Part shown: positions 55,878-64,000 of the stretch, in pieces
How the letters are laid out: every line of letters starts with the position of its first letter
Numbering within the stretch: the first letter of the stretch is position 1
Assembly: GCA_963747105.1 (NCBI GenBank)
Contig: CAVVEC010000010.1
Location: forward strand, 6,390-70,389
DNA from: CAVVEC01 sp963747105
GTDB taxonomy: Bacteria; Acidobacteriota; Terriglobia; Terriglobales; Acidobacteriaceae
Direction: 5' to 3'
DNA: 64,000 nt
Translations under genes and position numbers: made by a program
Notes under the pieces: model-generated
Databases searched by the model: none
What the model was told of the DNA's origin: nothing
Seen by the model: the letters and a program-made list of their open reading frames with translations, nothing else

Positions 55878-56624
55878 ATGCTGCAGTTAGCGGAAAAGCC
55901 TCTGACGGGGAAGACTGTGCTGGTCACCGGGGGAGCGCGCCGTTTGGGTCGGGCGACAGCTCTGGCGATGGCGGGAGCAGGGGCGGATGTGGCCATTACC
56001 TTTCTGCACTCGGCTCGCGAGGCCCAGCACACCGTAATTGACATCAGCAGCCTGGGGGTGCGTGCGGTCGGGCTGCGTTGCGACGTCACCGAGGAGCAGA
56101 GCGTCAAGACAGCAATCAAAGAAGTCGCCAAAGAACTTGGCGGCCTGGACATTCTGGTCAACAACGCCGCCAACTACGAGACCGCGGAATTTGAGAAGCT
56201 GACGTTGCGGCAGTGGGATGCAATGTTCGCTTCCAACACGCGCGGGCCGTTCCTGGTCTCGCGCGAGGCCTTGAAGCTACTGCGGCAGCGACGTGGGAAG
56301 ATCATCAACATGGGTTCACTGGGAGGCTTGCGCCCCTGGGCGGACCACGCCCACTATTGTTCGTCGAAGGCTGCGGTTCATATGCTGACCAAAGTGATGG
56401 CAAAGGCGCTGGCGCCAGAGATTGCCGTCAATTGCGTCGCCCCTGGAATGATTGATCTGGGAGAGAAATCAGCGGCGGCGTTCATGAAGAAAATGGCGAA
56501 GCAGACGCCGATGCGGCGCAATGGCACCGGGGACGAAATCGCGGCCGCTGTCGTGTTTTTTGCTACGGCGCCGCACTTTATTACCGGCCAGATTCTGGCC
56601 GTGGATGGCGGGCTGGGTTTGTAA
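55878..56624 (+). CDS. SDR-family oxidoreductase (248 aa)
   Basis: Classical short-chain dehydrogenase: TGGARRLGRATA (cofactor), NNAANYE, Ser in NMGSLGG, catalytic Y-x3-K in HYCSSKAAV, then VAPGMID. FabG-like length. Substrate unknown. The ATG at 55878 is close to the Rossmann strand. Confidence 0.9.
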   Translation: MLQLAEKPLTGKTVLVTGGARRLGRATALAMAGAGADVAITFLHSAREAQHTVIDISSLGVRAVGLRCDVTEEQSVKTAIKEVAKELGGLDILVNNAANYETAEFEKLTLRQWDAMFASNTRGPFLVSREALKLLRQRRGKIINMGSLGGLRPWADHAHYCSSKAAVHMLTKVMAKALAPEIAVNCVAPGMIDLGEKSAAAFMKKMAKQTPMRRNGTGDEIAAAVVFFATAPHFITGQILAVDGGLGL

Positions 56625-56632
56625 AGTGCGAG

Positions 56633-56907
56633 TCAGCCTTCTGAAGTCGTCGGATCGATGATCGTTGTGATCTCGGAGATGCGATTCGCGGGGAAGCCGC
56701 CCTGTTTGGCATGTTCCCTTACCAATTGCTCATTGGGAGCGATGTAGATGCAGTAGATTTTGTCCTGGGTCACGTAGCTGTGGACCCATTGAATCGCAGG
56801 GCCGAGGTTACGCAGGACGCCGCAAGATTTTTGCGAGATCGCCTGCAGTTGCTGGGGGGTGAGTTGGCCGCGCCGGGAATCTCGCGCTCGATCACATATT
56901 TTGGCAT
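56633..56907 (-). CDS. DUF4242 family protein, one frameshift
   Basis: Starts MPKYVIEREIPGA (ATG at 56907 with GGAGG), then in the next frame LTPQQLQAISQKSCGVLRNL, IQWVHSYVTQDKIYCIYIAP and HAKQGGFPANRI, the DUF4242 (nickel-binding-like) signature. One G is missing near 56873 (GGCGCGGCC for GGCGCGGGCC). About 90 aa, as usual. Confidence 0.88.
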
Positions 56908-57041
56908 AGCTTCCTCCTGAGTGCGTGGACAAGTTAGTGGCCGCGACAGTTTGCCTGTTTTCGGGTTTTTAAGCAAGCCCGTGACGGCTGTTTGTCACCC
57001 TCGACTTTTGAGGTATGGTGTCTATTCTAGTTTCGACCTGC

Positions 57042-57617
57042 ATGGAAAAGCGTTTCATCGCGGTCTTGCTTCTGTTGGTTAGTTCGGTGGTCTGGGCACA
57101 GGCGCGCCCGGAAGATGGCGGCCACGAACTGCAAGTATGGAGCGGCGGCGGCCCTTCGGTTCCGGGGGGGACGTCGAACACCGGCGTCTGGAGCGTCGGG
57201 CTGCGCTACGGGTGGATCTTGACTCGTCCGCACGGTCCGGGATTCCTCAAGGGAAGGTTCGAGTACGCAGTTGATGCCGTGCCGCTGTTTCTGGTCTTTC
57301 AGCGCTACAACACCGCTTATGGAGCTGGGTTGAACCCGCTGGGATTGAAGTGGGACTTCGCCAGCCGGGGGAGAGTTGAACCCTACTTCGAAATGAACGG
57401 CGGGACGTTGTTCACCAACCGCGAGGTTCCGAGCGGCACTTCTAATGTGAACTTTACTACCGCCGCCGCGCTGGGTGTGCATCTGCTGGGCGACAAGCAC
57501 GCCTGGAGCCTGGAGGTTCGGTATATGCACATTTCGAATGCGGGGTTGGCGGCGCTCAATCCGGGGATCAATACGGTGCAGGTAAGACTGGGGATTGGGA
57601 AGTTCTTCGGGCATTGA
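57042..57617 (+). CDS. Lipid A 3-O-deacylase (PagL)-like acyloxyacyl hydrolase (191 aa)
   Basis: Signal peptide (FIAVLLLLVSSVVWA), then an outer-membrane beta-barrel with the PagL catalytic motif H-x-SN in YMHISNAGL (about residue 167). Predicted to remove an acyl chain from lipid A. I chose the ATG at 57042, which starts the signal peptide. Confidence 0.85.
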   Translation: MEKRFIAVLLLLVSSVVWAQARPEDGGHELQVWSGGGPSVPGGTSNTGVWSVGLRYGWILTRPHGPGFLKGRFEYAVDAVPLFLVFQRYNTAYGAGLNPLGLKWDFASRGRVEPYFEMNGGTLFTNREVPSGTSNVNFTTAAALGVHLLGDKHAWSLEVRYMHISNAGLAALNPGINTVQVRLGIGKFFGH

Positions 57618-57665
57618 GCATACCCCTCGATCCGGATCAGGCAAAGCCCCCTGCGGCCTAAGGGT

Positions 57666-57702
57666 TTGACGCGAGCGCCATTTGTCGCTATACTAGGCGA
57701 CA
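57666..57702 (+). promoter_or_regulatory. Toxin-antitoxin promoter with operator
   Basis: -35 TTGACG (57666-57671), 17 bp, -10 TATACT (57689-57694). The perfect dyad TGTCGC-TATACTAG-GCGACA (57683-57702) covers the -10, fitting autorepression by the antitoxin. Confidence 0.75.
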
Positions 57703-57711
57703 TAATGGTAA

Positions 57712-58143
57712 ATGAGCTGCAGAGCCGTGGTTGAGGAGTTAGGGGGCAAACGGACCCTGGGGCGTGTCCTTTCCAATGATCGTGACATGCGCGAAGCCAT
57801 CCGCGAGGGTTTTCCTCCGACCGTAGTCGAGGAATTGATGCGAGCGTCTGGGCTGACCCTGAAAGAACTGGCCGCAGCCCTTGATCTTTCGCCTCGTAGC
57901 TTGCAACGCCGCCGGCGCAGTGGGAGGCTGGCTTCCTACGAATCCGACCGGCTTTACCGACTGGCCCGCATCGTGGCTATCGCTAATGAGTACCTCGGCG
58001 ATCATGAACACGTCACGCGCTGGCTCAAGCACCCGAACCGCGCCCTGGGTGGCCTCGCGCCTATCGCCGCAATGGATACCGAGCTGGGAGCACGGCAGGT
58101 GGAGAACATCCTGGGGCGCATCGCCTATGGCGGAATTAGTTGA
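57712..58143 (+). CDS. Antitoxin of the Xre/MbcA/ParS (DUF2384) type (143 aa)
   Basis: Helix-turn-helix at about residues 45-70 (LTLKELAAALDLSPRSLQRR), then the MbcA/ParS-Xre C-terminal domain (ANEYLGDHEHVTRWLKHPNR ... GARQVENILGRIAYG). Binds the operator and neutralises the RES toxin encoded next. The precise start is uncertain; an ATG at 57705 is out of frame. Confidence 0.88.
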   Translation: MSCRAVVEELGGKRTLGRVLSNDRDMREAIREGFPPTVVEELMRASGLTLKELAAALDLSPRSLQRRRRSGRLASYESDRLYRLARIVAIANEYLGDHEHVTRWLKHPNRALGGLAPIAAMDTELGARQVENILGRIAYGGIS

Positions 58144-58629
58144 GCCGAGTTTATCGGGTATTGCGCAAAGCGTATGCGCGGGCTTCGTTTGATGGCGAGG
58201 GTGCATACCGCTACGGTGGACGCTGGTCGAGTCCGGGAACCCGCCTCAGTTATAGTTCGGAGCACCAATCTCTTGCCATGTTGGAATACTTCGTGCATGT
58301 CGAGAAGGACGATGCCCCGTCGGATCTGGTTTTGGCCATCACGGAAGTTCCTGACGATCTAGCACGCGAGATAGTCGAAGCCGCTCGTCTGCCGACAAGG
58401 TGGCGCGAATCCACGGCCCCGCCGGCACTTGCACGGCTTGGGCGATGAATTTGTGAAACGAGGTGAGCATTGTTTATTGTTGGTGCCCTCTGTTCTCGCC
58501 CCTTCCGAAAATAACTGCGTCATCAATCCGGCGCATCCCGACTACAAGAGAATCAAAATATGCGGCATCGAGGCGCTCAGCTATGATTCGCGGATGGTCC
58601 GCGAACGGCGCAGCCACCGGCGGCGTTGA
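58140..58629 (+). CDS. RES-domain toxin, one frameshift
   Basis: RES family NAD-consuming toxin: YRVLRKAYARASFDGEGAYR, YGGRWSSPGTRLSYSSEHQS (R, S motifs), LAMLEYFVHV with Glu. An extra G near 58440 shifts the frame; it continues DEFVKRGEHCLLLVPSVLAP, NPAHPDYKRIKICG. The TTG start overlaps the antitoxin stop. It probably degrades NAD when free. Confidence 0.85.
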
Positions 58630-58798
58630 TGCAGAAAAACCTGCCATTTACCGCGAACGCCACGAAGTAACACGAAGGACCCTCAAGATTCACCCCTTGG
58701 TGTAACTTTGTGTCCTTGGTGGTTTATGGAATTCAGGACATTACCAACCGGCACTGAAAGTTGCAGTCCGCCAACACCGCCAGCTATTCTTCTCGCTT

Positions 58799-60274
58799 AT
58801 GTCAACACTTGTCGAATGTGTCCCCAATTTCTCCGAAGGCCGCGACAAGGCCAAGGTAGACGCCATCATCGAAGTCATGAAGATGCCCGGCGTGTACCTG
58901 CTGGATCGCGAAATGGATGCCGATCACAACCGCTGCGTGATCACCTTGGTCGGCGAACGTGAGCCGATTCAGGAAGCGGCCATCCGCGGCGTGGGCAAGG
59001 CGGCCGAACTGATTGATCTCAATAAGCACCAGGGAGCGCATCCCCGCATGGGCGCGGCGGATGTGGTGCCGTTCATTCCCATCGAGGGCGTGAGCATCGA
59101 GGACTGTGTCGCCATGGCTCGCCATGTCGGAGCCGAAATTTGGAAGCGTTATCAGATCCCGGTTTACCTGTACGAAGCGGCCGCGGCCACGCCGGAGCGG
59201 CAGAATCTGGAAAACATTCGGAGAGGACAATTCGAAGGCATCCGGGCGGAAATTGCGACAAATCCTGCAAGAAAGCCGGATTTTGGCGATCCCAGAGTAC
59301 ATCCGACGGCTGGGGCGACGGTGGTAGGCGCCCGGAAATTCCTCATCGCCTACAACGTTTTCCTCAGCACGCCGGATGTCCAGATTGCGAAGAATGTCGC
59401 CAAGGCGGTGCGTTTCTCGAGCGGCGGCTTGCGCTTTGTGAAGGGCGCTGGATTTCTGGTTCGTGGAATGGCGCAGGTTTCCATGAACCTCACAGACTTC
59501 GAGCAGACCCCGGTTCATCGTGCGTTCGAAATGGTGAAGCGGGAAGCGGCGCGCTACGGAGTCTCGCCGGTCAGCAGCGAGATCGTGGGGTTGATTCCAA
59601 AGAAGGCTTTGGAATCGGCAGCGGAATGGTTCTTGCAGGTGGAGAATTTCGATTCTTCTTTGATCTTAGAGAATCGCTTGAGTGCTGTGATGGGCGGCAA
59701 GGTTGCTATTGGCGGCCTAAGGGCCGGCGTCGAACCGTTCATCGAACAACTTGCCGCGCCCACCGCTACACCCGGCGGCGGGAGCGCATCCGCGGCCAGC
59801 GGGGCGATGGCGGCAGGGCTGGCTTCGATGGTGGCCGCCATGTCACGCGGCAAGAAGGCTTACCTGCAGCATGAGCGCGAGTTGAGCGTGGCCATAGCCC
59901 GGCTTTCACAATTGCGTGAAGAATTGAAGGCGGCGATCGACGCCGATGCTGAGTCGTACAACGCGGTGATGAAGGCCTACAAACAAGCCAAAGAATCGGC
60001 GAATGCAGACGGCATCATTGACGCCGCGCTCAAACGGGCCACCAGCGTGCCGTTGGGCGTAGCCGAGCGGGCAAGGGAAGTGGCGGACATCGCCGAGAAG
60101 CTGAAACCGATCACCAACCCGAATATGAAATCCGACTTGACGACGGCGTCGGCATTGGCGCGCGCCGCGATCGAGGGCGCGCTGGCGAATGTGGAAATCA
60201 ACCTGGAGTCCCTGAAAGATGCGGTGTTTGCAGCGGAGGTAAGAACAAAAGCCGCCGCGTTGGTAAGGCAATAG
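58799..60274 (+). CDS. ftcD: Glutamate formimidoyltransferase / formimido-THF cyclodeaminase (491 aa)
   Basis: Bifunctional histidine degradation enzyme. Formiminotransferase in residues 1-300 (VECVPNFSEGRDKAKVDAII, HQGAHPRMGAADVVPFIP, GARKFLIAYNVFLST), cyclodeaminase in 310-490 (PGGGSASAASGAMAAGLASM, ANVEINLESLKD). Both domains are intact. It transfers the formimino group to THF and releases ammonia. No hut gene is nearby. Confidence 0.95.
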   Translation: MSTLVECVPNFSEGRDKAKVDAIIEVMKMPGVYLLDREMDADHNRCVITLVGEREPIQEAAIRGVGKAAELIDLNKHQGAHPRMGAADVVPFIPIEGVSIEDCVAMARHVGAEIWKRYQIPVYLYEAAAATPERQNLENIRRGQFEGIRAEIATNPARKPDFGDPRVHPTAGATVVGARKFLIAYNVFLSTPDVQIAKNVAKAVRFSSGGLRFVKGAGFLVRGMAQVSMNLTDFEQTPVHRAFEMVKREAARYGVSPVSSEIVGLIPKKALESAAEWFLQVENFDSSLILENRLSAVMGGKVAIGGLRAGVEPFIEQLAAPTATPGGGSASAASGAMAAGLASMVAAMSRGKKAYLQHERELSVAIARLSQLREELKAAIDADAESYNAVMKAYKQAKESANADGIIDAALKRATSVPLGVAERAREVADIAEKLKPITNPNMKSDLTTASALARAAIEGALANVEINLESLKDAVFAAEVRTKAAALVRQ

Positions 60275-60277
60275 GAC

Positions 60278-60508
60278 TTGGGCCGCCTTTCACTTTTCGG
60301 ATTGTTTGCGGTGACCGCGATGATGGTGTGCTATGCGCTGGAAAAGCGCAGCCGGTGGTTCATTTTGGCCTTCGCCGTGTGCTGCGTGCTGGCCTCGGTG
60401 TATGGATTTCTGCAAGGCGCCTGGCCATTCGGCCTAGTAGAGGGTGTTTGGTCGCTGATCGCAATCCGGAGGTGGTGGCTGGCCGAGGAAACGAAGCAAT
60501 CAGGGTGA
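60278..60508 (+). CDS. Small membrane protein (76 aa)
   Basis: TTG start at 60278, only 3 bp after ftcD, so it is co-translated. Two helices (LFGLFAVTAMMVCYAL, ILAFAVCCVLASVYGFL) and the ending GVWSLIAIRRWW. Common short membrane type; function unknown. Confidence 0.72.
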   Translation: MGRLSLFGLFAVTAMMVCYALEKRSRWFILAFAVCCVLASVYGFLQGAWPFGLVEGVWSLIAIRRWWLAEETKQSG

Positions 60509-60715
60509 AGCCGCGGACCCGTGACGCCTATGCAGCGTCCGCGTGAAACAACCGTAATTCTTGCTGGCTCGGGCCCGTACCTTCTTCTACATGGAATTGC
60601 ACTTTCGTTTCGGACCTGGCGACGGCGCTTGGCATACAATGGTATTGTCGAGGCAATGAACGCGATTCAGCTGATCGGCATCCAAGCATCTATAGTCGGA
60701 AGAGGCAGTTTATCT

Positions 60716-61651
60716 ATGAAACCAGTGAAAAGCGGTTTGTGGGTTGTGCTGTTTTCGGCCACTGCGGCGTGGGGAGCGGCTATGCCAAGTTCGGCACGGA
60801 GCGTAATTCCGTCCGACGTGCAGCAGATTATCACCGTCGACTATCGCTCGCTCAAGAACTCGGACACCGCGATGGCGCTGAAACAGCAAGTGCTCCCGCC
60901 AAGCTTGAAGGAATTCGAGGGATCCCTCAAAGGCGTCGGCATCGACCCGGAAAAGGATGTTGACCAACTTACCTTTGCTTCTTATCGCAAGGGCAAAGAG
61001 GGGCTGAAGGTGGTCGGAATTGCGCAGGGATCATTCTCCGAAAAAGCCTTCCTGAAGAAAGCGCGCCTGAACCGGGTGAAGCCGCTCAAGTATCGTGACA
61101 CCAGCATCTACTCGATGTCGGGTGGCATGGAGATGACGTTCCTGGATGAAAACTCATTGCTGTTCGGGGATAATGGCGCGCTCCGGGGCGCTCTGGACGC
61201 GCATGACGGTTACGCCTCTACGCTGGATTCCAACAGCCAGGTTGCCGATATGATCGGCTCGGTGGAATCGGGGACGGTGTGGAGCGTGCTCGACCAGCAG
61301 GGAACACAGAACATGCTGCTCTCGGCGTTGGGCGACGCCGGCAAGCTGGCCGACTTCAATACCGTGAAGAAACACGTGCTGGGCTCACGCTACGCTATGA
61401 ACTTTCAGAGCGGCGTGAATTTTGACCTGGACGTGGTCACTTCGGACTCGATGACCGCGGCCACGCTTTCTTCCCTGGTGAAGGCGGGCGTGCTTTACCG
61501 CAAGATGACCGCGACCCCGGTCGAGAAGGTTGCACTCGAGGGCGTGAGCGTGAACTCCGATAGCTCCAATCTGCAGATGCACTTCAAGGCCGACAACAAG
61601 CAGTTTCAGTCGTTGATGCACTCGGATCTGTTTGCGGCGGTATCAAAGTAA
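60716..61651 (+). CDS. Secreted protein of unknown function (311 aa)
   Basis: Signal peptide (GLWVVLFSATAAWGAA). The mature part begins IPSDVQQIITVDYRSLKNS and continues with a two-fold alpha/beta pattern (GIDPEKDVDQLTFAS, MEMTFLDENSLLFGDNGALR). Not recognised. The ATG at 60716 was preferred over the longer frame because it begins the signal peptide. Confidence 0.75.
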   Translation: MKPVKSGLWVVLFSATAAWGAAMPSSARSVIPSDVQQIITVDYRSLKNSDTAMALKQQVLPPSLKEFEGSLKGVGIDPEKDVDQLTFASYRKGKEGLKVVGIAQGSFSEKAFLKKARLNRVKPLKYRDTSIYSMSGGMEMTFLDENSLLFGDNGALRGALDAHDGYASTLDSNSQVADMIGSVESGTVWSVLDQQGTQNMLLSALGDAGKLADFNTVKKHVLGSRYAMNFQSGVNFDLDVVTSDSMTAATLSSLVKAGVLYRKMTATPVEKVALEGVSVNSDSSNLQMHFKADNKQFQSLMHSDLFAAVSK

Positions 61652-61846
61652 TTCCTGAAAATCTGAGCCACAACCGCCAGTCCCGGAGCAAGACCCGCGG
61701 CGTTCGTGTAAAATCAAGGGCGGAGTGAGATTTCAGACGTTGTTACGGGTGTGGTGAACCAGCCCAAGAATTACTCCCGAATCCCTTAGTTCAGACTTTC
61801 AGCCCTGAGGCCGCCGCCCGCGGCAGGGTTTGCCAGGAGATAGACG

Positions 61847-62023
61847 GTGAAAATTGCAAAGACCGCGGATCGTAAGAAGGTGATGGACACATCCAAGAGC
61901 ACGGATTGCCCCAAGTGCGGCAAGCCCACCCGCATCGTCAAACGGATCAAGGACCGCGAGCGCGGCGTGGCCGGCGGGATGTTTATCTCATGCTCGGTGT
62001 GCGAGTTCTGCGAGAAGCTGTAG
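61847..62023 (+). CDS. Zinc-ribbon protein (58 aa)
   Basis: GTG start with an AGGAG site 8 nt upstream. MKIAKTADRKKVMDTSKSTD, then CPKCGKPTRIVKRIKDR, and CSVCEFCEKL: two pairs of Cys forming a zinc ribbon. Small cytoplasmic protein, perhaps nucleic-acid binding. Confidence 0.8.
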   Translation: MKIAKTADRKKVMDTSKSTDCPKCGKPTRIVKRIKDRERGVAGGMFISCSVCEFCEKL

Positions 62024-62101
62024 ACAATCCGTCGCCGATTACTGCCTTATCGTAGCGACGGCTTCCGAGAGTCTTGTACGGTCTACGCGCAGTGCACTCC
62101 G

Positions 62102-63400
62102 CTACGGCGTCACCTCAAACACCGTGCCATATCCACTGTTGGCTCCTGTGCCTCCTGCTGAGGTTGTGCCAAAGAGGTTGCCTTTCCCATCCAACGTCAG
62201 GCCCTCGACGGGGCTGCTGCCATCCGGTTTGCCTTTAAAACTGTGCAGTACGGTCTCCTTCCAGCTAGTCCGAGTGTGGGTCAGCTTGAACACTACCCCA
62301 CATCCGGGAAACGTACATCCCGTTCCACCGCCTTGTGCTGTGCCGTACAAATCGCCAGCTTTGTCAAAAACGAGCGAGGCTTGCGGGTCAGCCCCATCCG
62401 CGCAATTATTGCGGTCGCAGAAATTGTGCAGGATCACTTCCGTCCACTGACCTTTGGAGTACTTCAGCTCAAAGGCGATCCCCCAGTCATTTCCGCCCTC
62501 CGCCCCGGTTCCGTACAGGTCGCCATTGCTATCGAGAATGACTCCGGCCATGGGTTGACCTCCGTTCCCCCCGCCCACGAAGTCAAAGATATCCGATTCC
62601 TGCCAGCTTTTTCCTACGCGCTTGAGTTCGAATACGGTGCCACAGCCGGGGTAGCAGGAATAGAGCTGGAACCAACTGCCGTATAGGTTGCCCTGGGCGT
62701 CAAAGACAAGGGCTGGATTCGCTTGGATCTCGAAAGCCTGGAACGAGTACAGGGTCGTTTCCTTCCAGGTACCGCCTTGCTTGCGTGGTGGCGACAACTC
62801 GAAAACCGTTCCAAACTCCCTGCCCCCGGTTATGTTAGACCCATAGAGATGGCCGGAGGCATCGATCGTCAAGCCAACCGGTAATGCCCCGTCAGAACCA
62901 TTTTGGAAGCTGTAGAGCACGGTTTCCTTCCAACTCCCGTCCCGGTTGGGAGACAGTTCAAAAACGGTGCCGCATCCCGGAATAGCCGTGCAACTTGTGC
63001 CCGTGCCCCCTCCGTAGGTCGTACCATAGATATTGCCGGTCGAGTCGAAGACAAGGTTGCCACTGGGCTGGAGTCCATCCGTTGCTCCACCCTGGAAGGC
63101 GTAGAGTACGCTTTCTTGCCACTTGCCGTTGCCCGAAGGCATCAACTGGAACACCACGCCGCAGCCTGGGATACTCCCTGTGCAATTTGTCGTGTTGCCG
63201 CCCCGGGAAGCTGTGCCGTAGAGGTTACCGGAAGCATCAAGAATCAGGTTGGAAGAGGGGAATGCCCCGTCGGTTCGGCCCTGGAACCGGTACAACACTT
63301 TCTCGTGGGCGCTGGCCTGTGCTCTAGGTGCGAGCAATAGGGTCACAGCGAGGCCCAAAACAATACAGAAGTTACGATGAGAGCGTATCAAACCTTGCAT
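62102..63400 (-). CDS. Secreted TIGR03803-type repeat protein (432 aa)
   Basis: Signal peptide (FCIVLGLAVTLLLAPRAQAS). About nine repeats with paired Cys (NCTGSIPGCG, CTAIPGCG, CYPGCG, CTFPGCG). It starts 35 bp after the YALAASAAGVG paralogue stop, with an AGGAGG site, so the two are likely co-transcribed. Confidence 0.87.
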   Translation of the reverse strand: MQGLIRSHRNFCIVLGLAVTLLLAPRAQASAHEKVLYRFQGRTDGAFPSSNLILDASGNLYGTASRGGNTTNCTGSIPGCGVVFQLMPSGNGKWQESVLYAFQGGATDGLQPSGNLVFDSTGNIYGTTYGGGTGTSCTAIPGCGTVFELSPNRDGSWKETVLYSFQNGSDGALPVGLTIDASGHLYGSNITGGREFGTVFELSPPRKQGGTWKETTLYSFQAFEIQANPALVFDAQGNLYGSWFQLYSCYPGCGTVFELKRVGKSWQESDIFDFVGGGNGGQPMAGVILDSNGDLYGTGAEGGNDWGIAFELKYSKGQWTEVILHNFCDRNNCADGADPQASLVFDKAGDLYGTAQGGGTGCTFPGCGVVFKLTHTRTSWKETVLHSFKGKPDGSSPVEGLTLDGKGNLFGTTSAGGTGANSGYGTVFEVTP

Positions 63401-63435
63401 GGAATATTTCCTCCTGTGCGGCCAAAGACGGTGTC

Positions 63436-64000
63436 TTATTCGCCTGCCCGGCCTCTGGCTCCCTGGGCCAGATGTCCCAGCGTAGCTGGCGAAGGCCCCG
63501 GTTTGCCGGTGCCGTGCTCCTTGCCGGCAAGGATTGGCCGATTGGCGACGGTTTCGTAGGCGTAGCCTGTCAGTGTGGCGCTCACCATGGCACTAGAACA
63601 GCTCACATTGAGGCGGGCCCAGCCGAAATGCTCCTTCCCATTGATTGCAAACTTCAGGCCCAGGTAGCGGTTGGTCACATCAGCCCAGGGGCCGGTACAG
63701 GAATAATTACCGGGGCGCGCTCCGCTGATCGAAGATGCCGCCATAAATCCCGGGCGCGACAGGAACTGCCCTTTGGGCCCAATCCGCACGTTGGCGGACA
63801 AGGCAGAAGCATAAGCACGGGAGGGAACCGTGTGTCCCCAAACCGCGTTCTGCTTCCGATCCGGCAGGGCGGAAAGCGCTCCAAAGGCTCCGCCCGCGGT
63901 GCTGGTGCTGAATGTGTCCTTGAGATCGAAATCGGCAACTCCATCGCGATTGAGATCAAGATGAAGTGTCTGATTTGGGCCGACGGACTTGTTGGCCTTG
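63436..64000 (-). CDS. YALAASAAGVG-family secreted protein, paralogue 4, 5' end beyond the window
   Basis: Read from the window edge: LHLDLNRDGVADFDLKDTFS (calcium-loop-like), a variable core, NRYLGLKFAINGKEHFGWAR, GYAYETVANRPILAGKEHGT and the closing ATLGHLAQGARGRAGE. It matches paralogues 1-3 at 10.5-12.7 kb. The frame is open to the edge; the signal region is not visible. It is directly followed by a TIGR03803 gene, linking the two families. Confidence 0.8.
   Translation of the reverse strand, partial: KANKSVGPNQTLHLDLNRDGVADFDLKDTFSTSTAGGAFGALSALPDRKQNAVWGHTVPSRAYASALSANVRIGPKGQFLSRPGFMAASSISGARPGNYSCTGPWADVTNRYLGLKFAINGKEHFGWARLNVSCSSAMVSATLTGYAYETVANRPILAGKEHGTGKPGPSPATLGHLAQGARGRAGE

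Overview
The window looks like chromosomal DNA of an Acidobacteriota soil bacterium (Koribacter/Sulfotelmatobacter-like). This is inferred from gene content: many secreted proteins with the TIGR03803 'LYGTT..GG' repeat, a family of secreted proteins starting with 'YALAASAAGVG', high GC, and several interspersed hairpin repeat families. No rRNA, tRNA or CRISPR array was recognised. Layout: 0.4-6.5 kb holds, on the minus strand, a TIGR03803 protein and a run reading sigma factor, anti-sigma factor, DUF4097 protein, shikimate kinase, secreted protein, AI-2E-family permease. 6.8-14.4 kb holds a broken MFS transporter, a CBS-pair protein, a TIGR03803 protein, three tandem 'YALAASAAGVG' paralogues with ATGA overlaps, and an amidase. 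15-19.5 kb holds a glycosyltransferase, a TIGR03803 protein, a 2-hydroxyacid dehydrogenase and a methyltransferase. 19.7-23.8 kb is a tetrapyrrole operon (HemX/CcsA-like, hemA, hemC, hemD) behind a perfect CRP/FNR-type site. 23.9-29.6 kb holds an S9 peptidase, nth, an FG-GAP propeller protein and DedA. 

The main discovery candidate is a 5.75 kb integrated element at 30.04-35.80 kb. It carries a tyrosine integrase, a cluster of TGGAGCAG repeats, a stand-alone primase-polymerase, a separate helicase/ATPase, an AlpA-like excisionase and four small unknown genes; the eight downstream-of-integrase genes are chained by 4-bp overlaps. It sits inside a secreted-protein gene: the 5' part lies at 29.82-30.05 kb and the 3' part at 35.79-36.02 kb, and both junctions share the 9-mer TGGACCAGC, the likely attachment core. 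No capsid, portal, terminase or conjugation gene was recognised, so it resembles a minimal satellite or integrative replicon. 

After the element come ino1, another TIGR03803 protein and a PLP enzyme. 40.8-47.9 kb is rich in hairpin repeats whose inner stems change by paired substitutions while the loop (GCGTTCTTTGCG-like) stays; two of them seem to act as terminators, one for groEL. groES-groEL has a perfect CIRCE element. The last part (48-64 kb) holds an EVE protein, further propeller proteins (TIGR03803 and Kelch), an acyl-CoA ligase, a PagL-like deacylase, a RES/Xre toxin-antitoxin pair with promoter and operator, ftcD, a 58-aa zinc ribbon, and a fourth 'YALAASAAGVG' paralogue running off the window. 

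A caution: many conserved genes (hemA, hemC, hemD, groEL, groES, ino1, nth, an S9 peptidase, MFS and others) are broken by single-base indels. Because essential genes are hit, I read most of these as consensus or assembly errors rather than decay. The mobile element has none.
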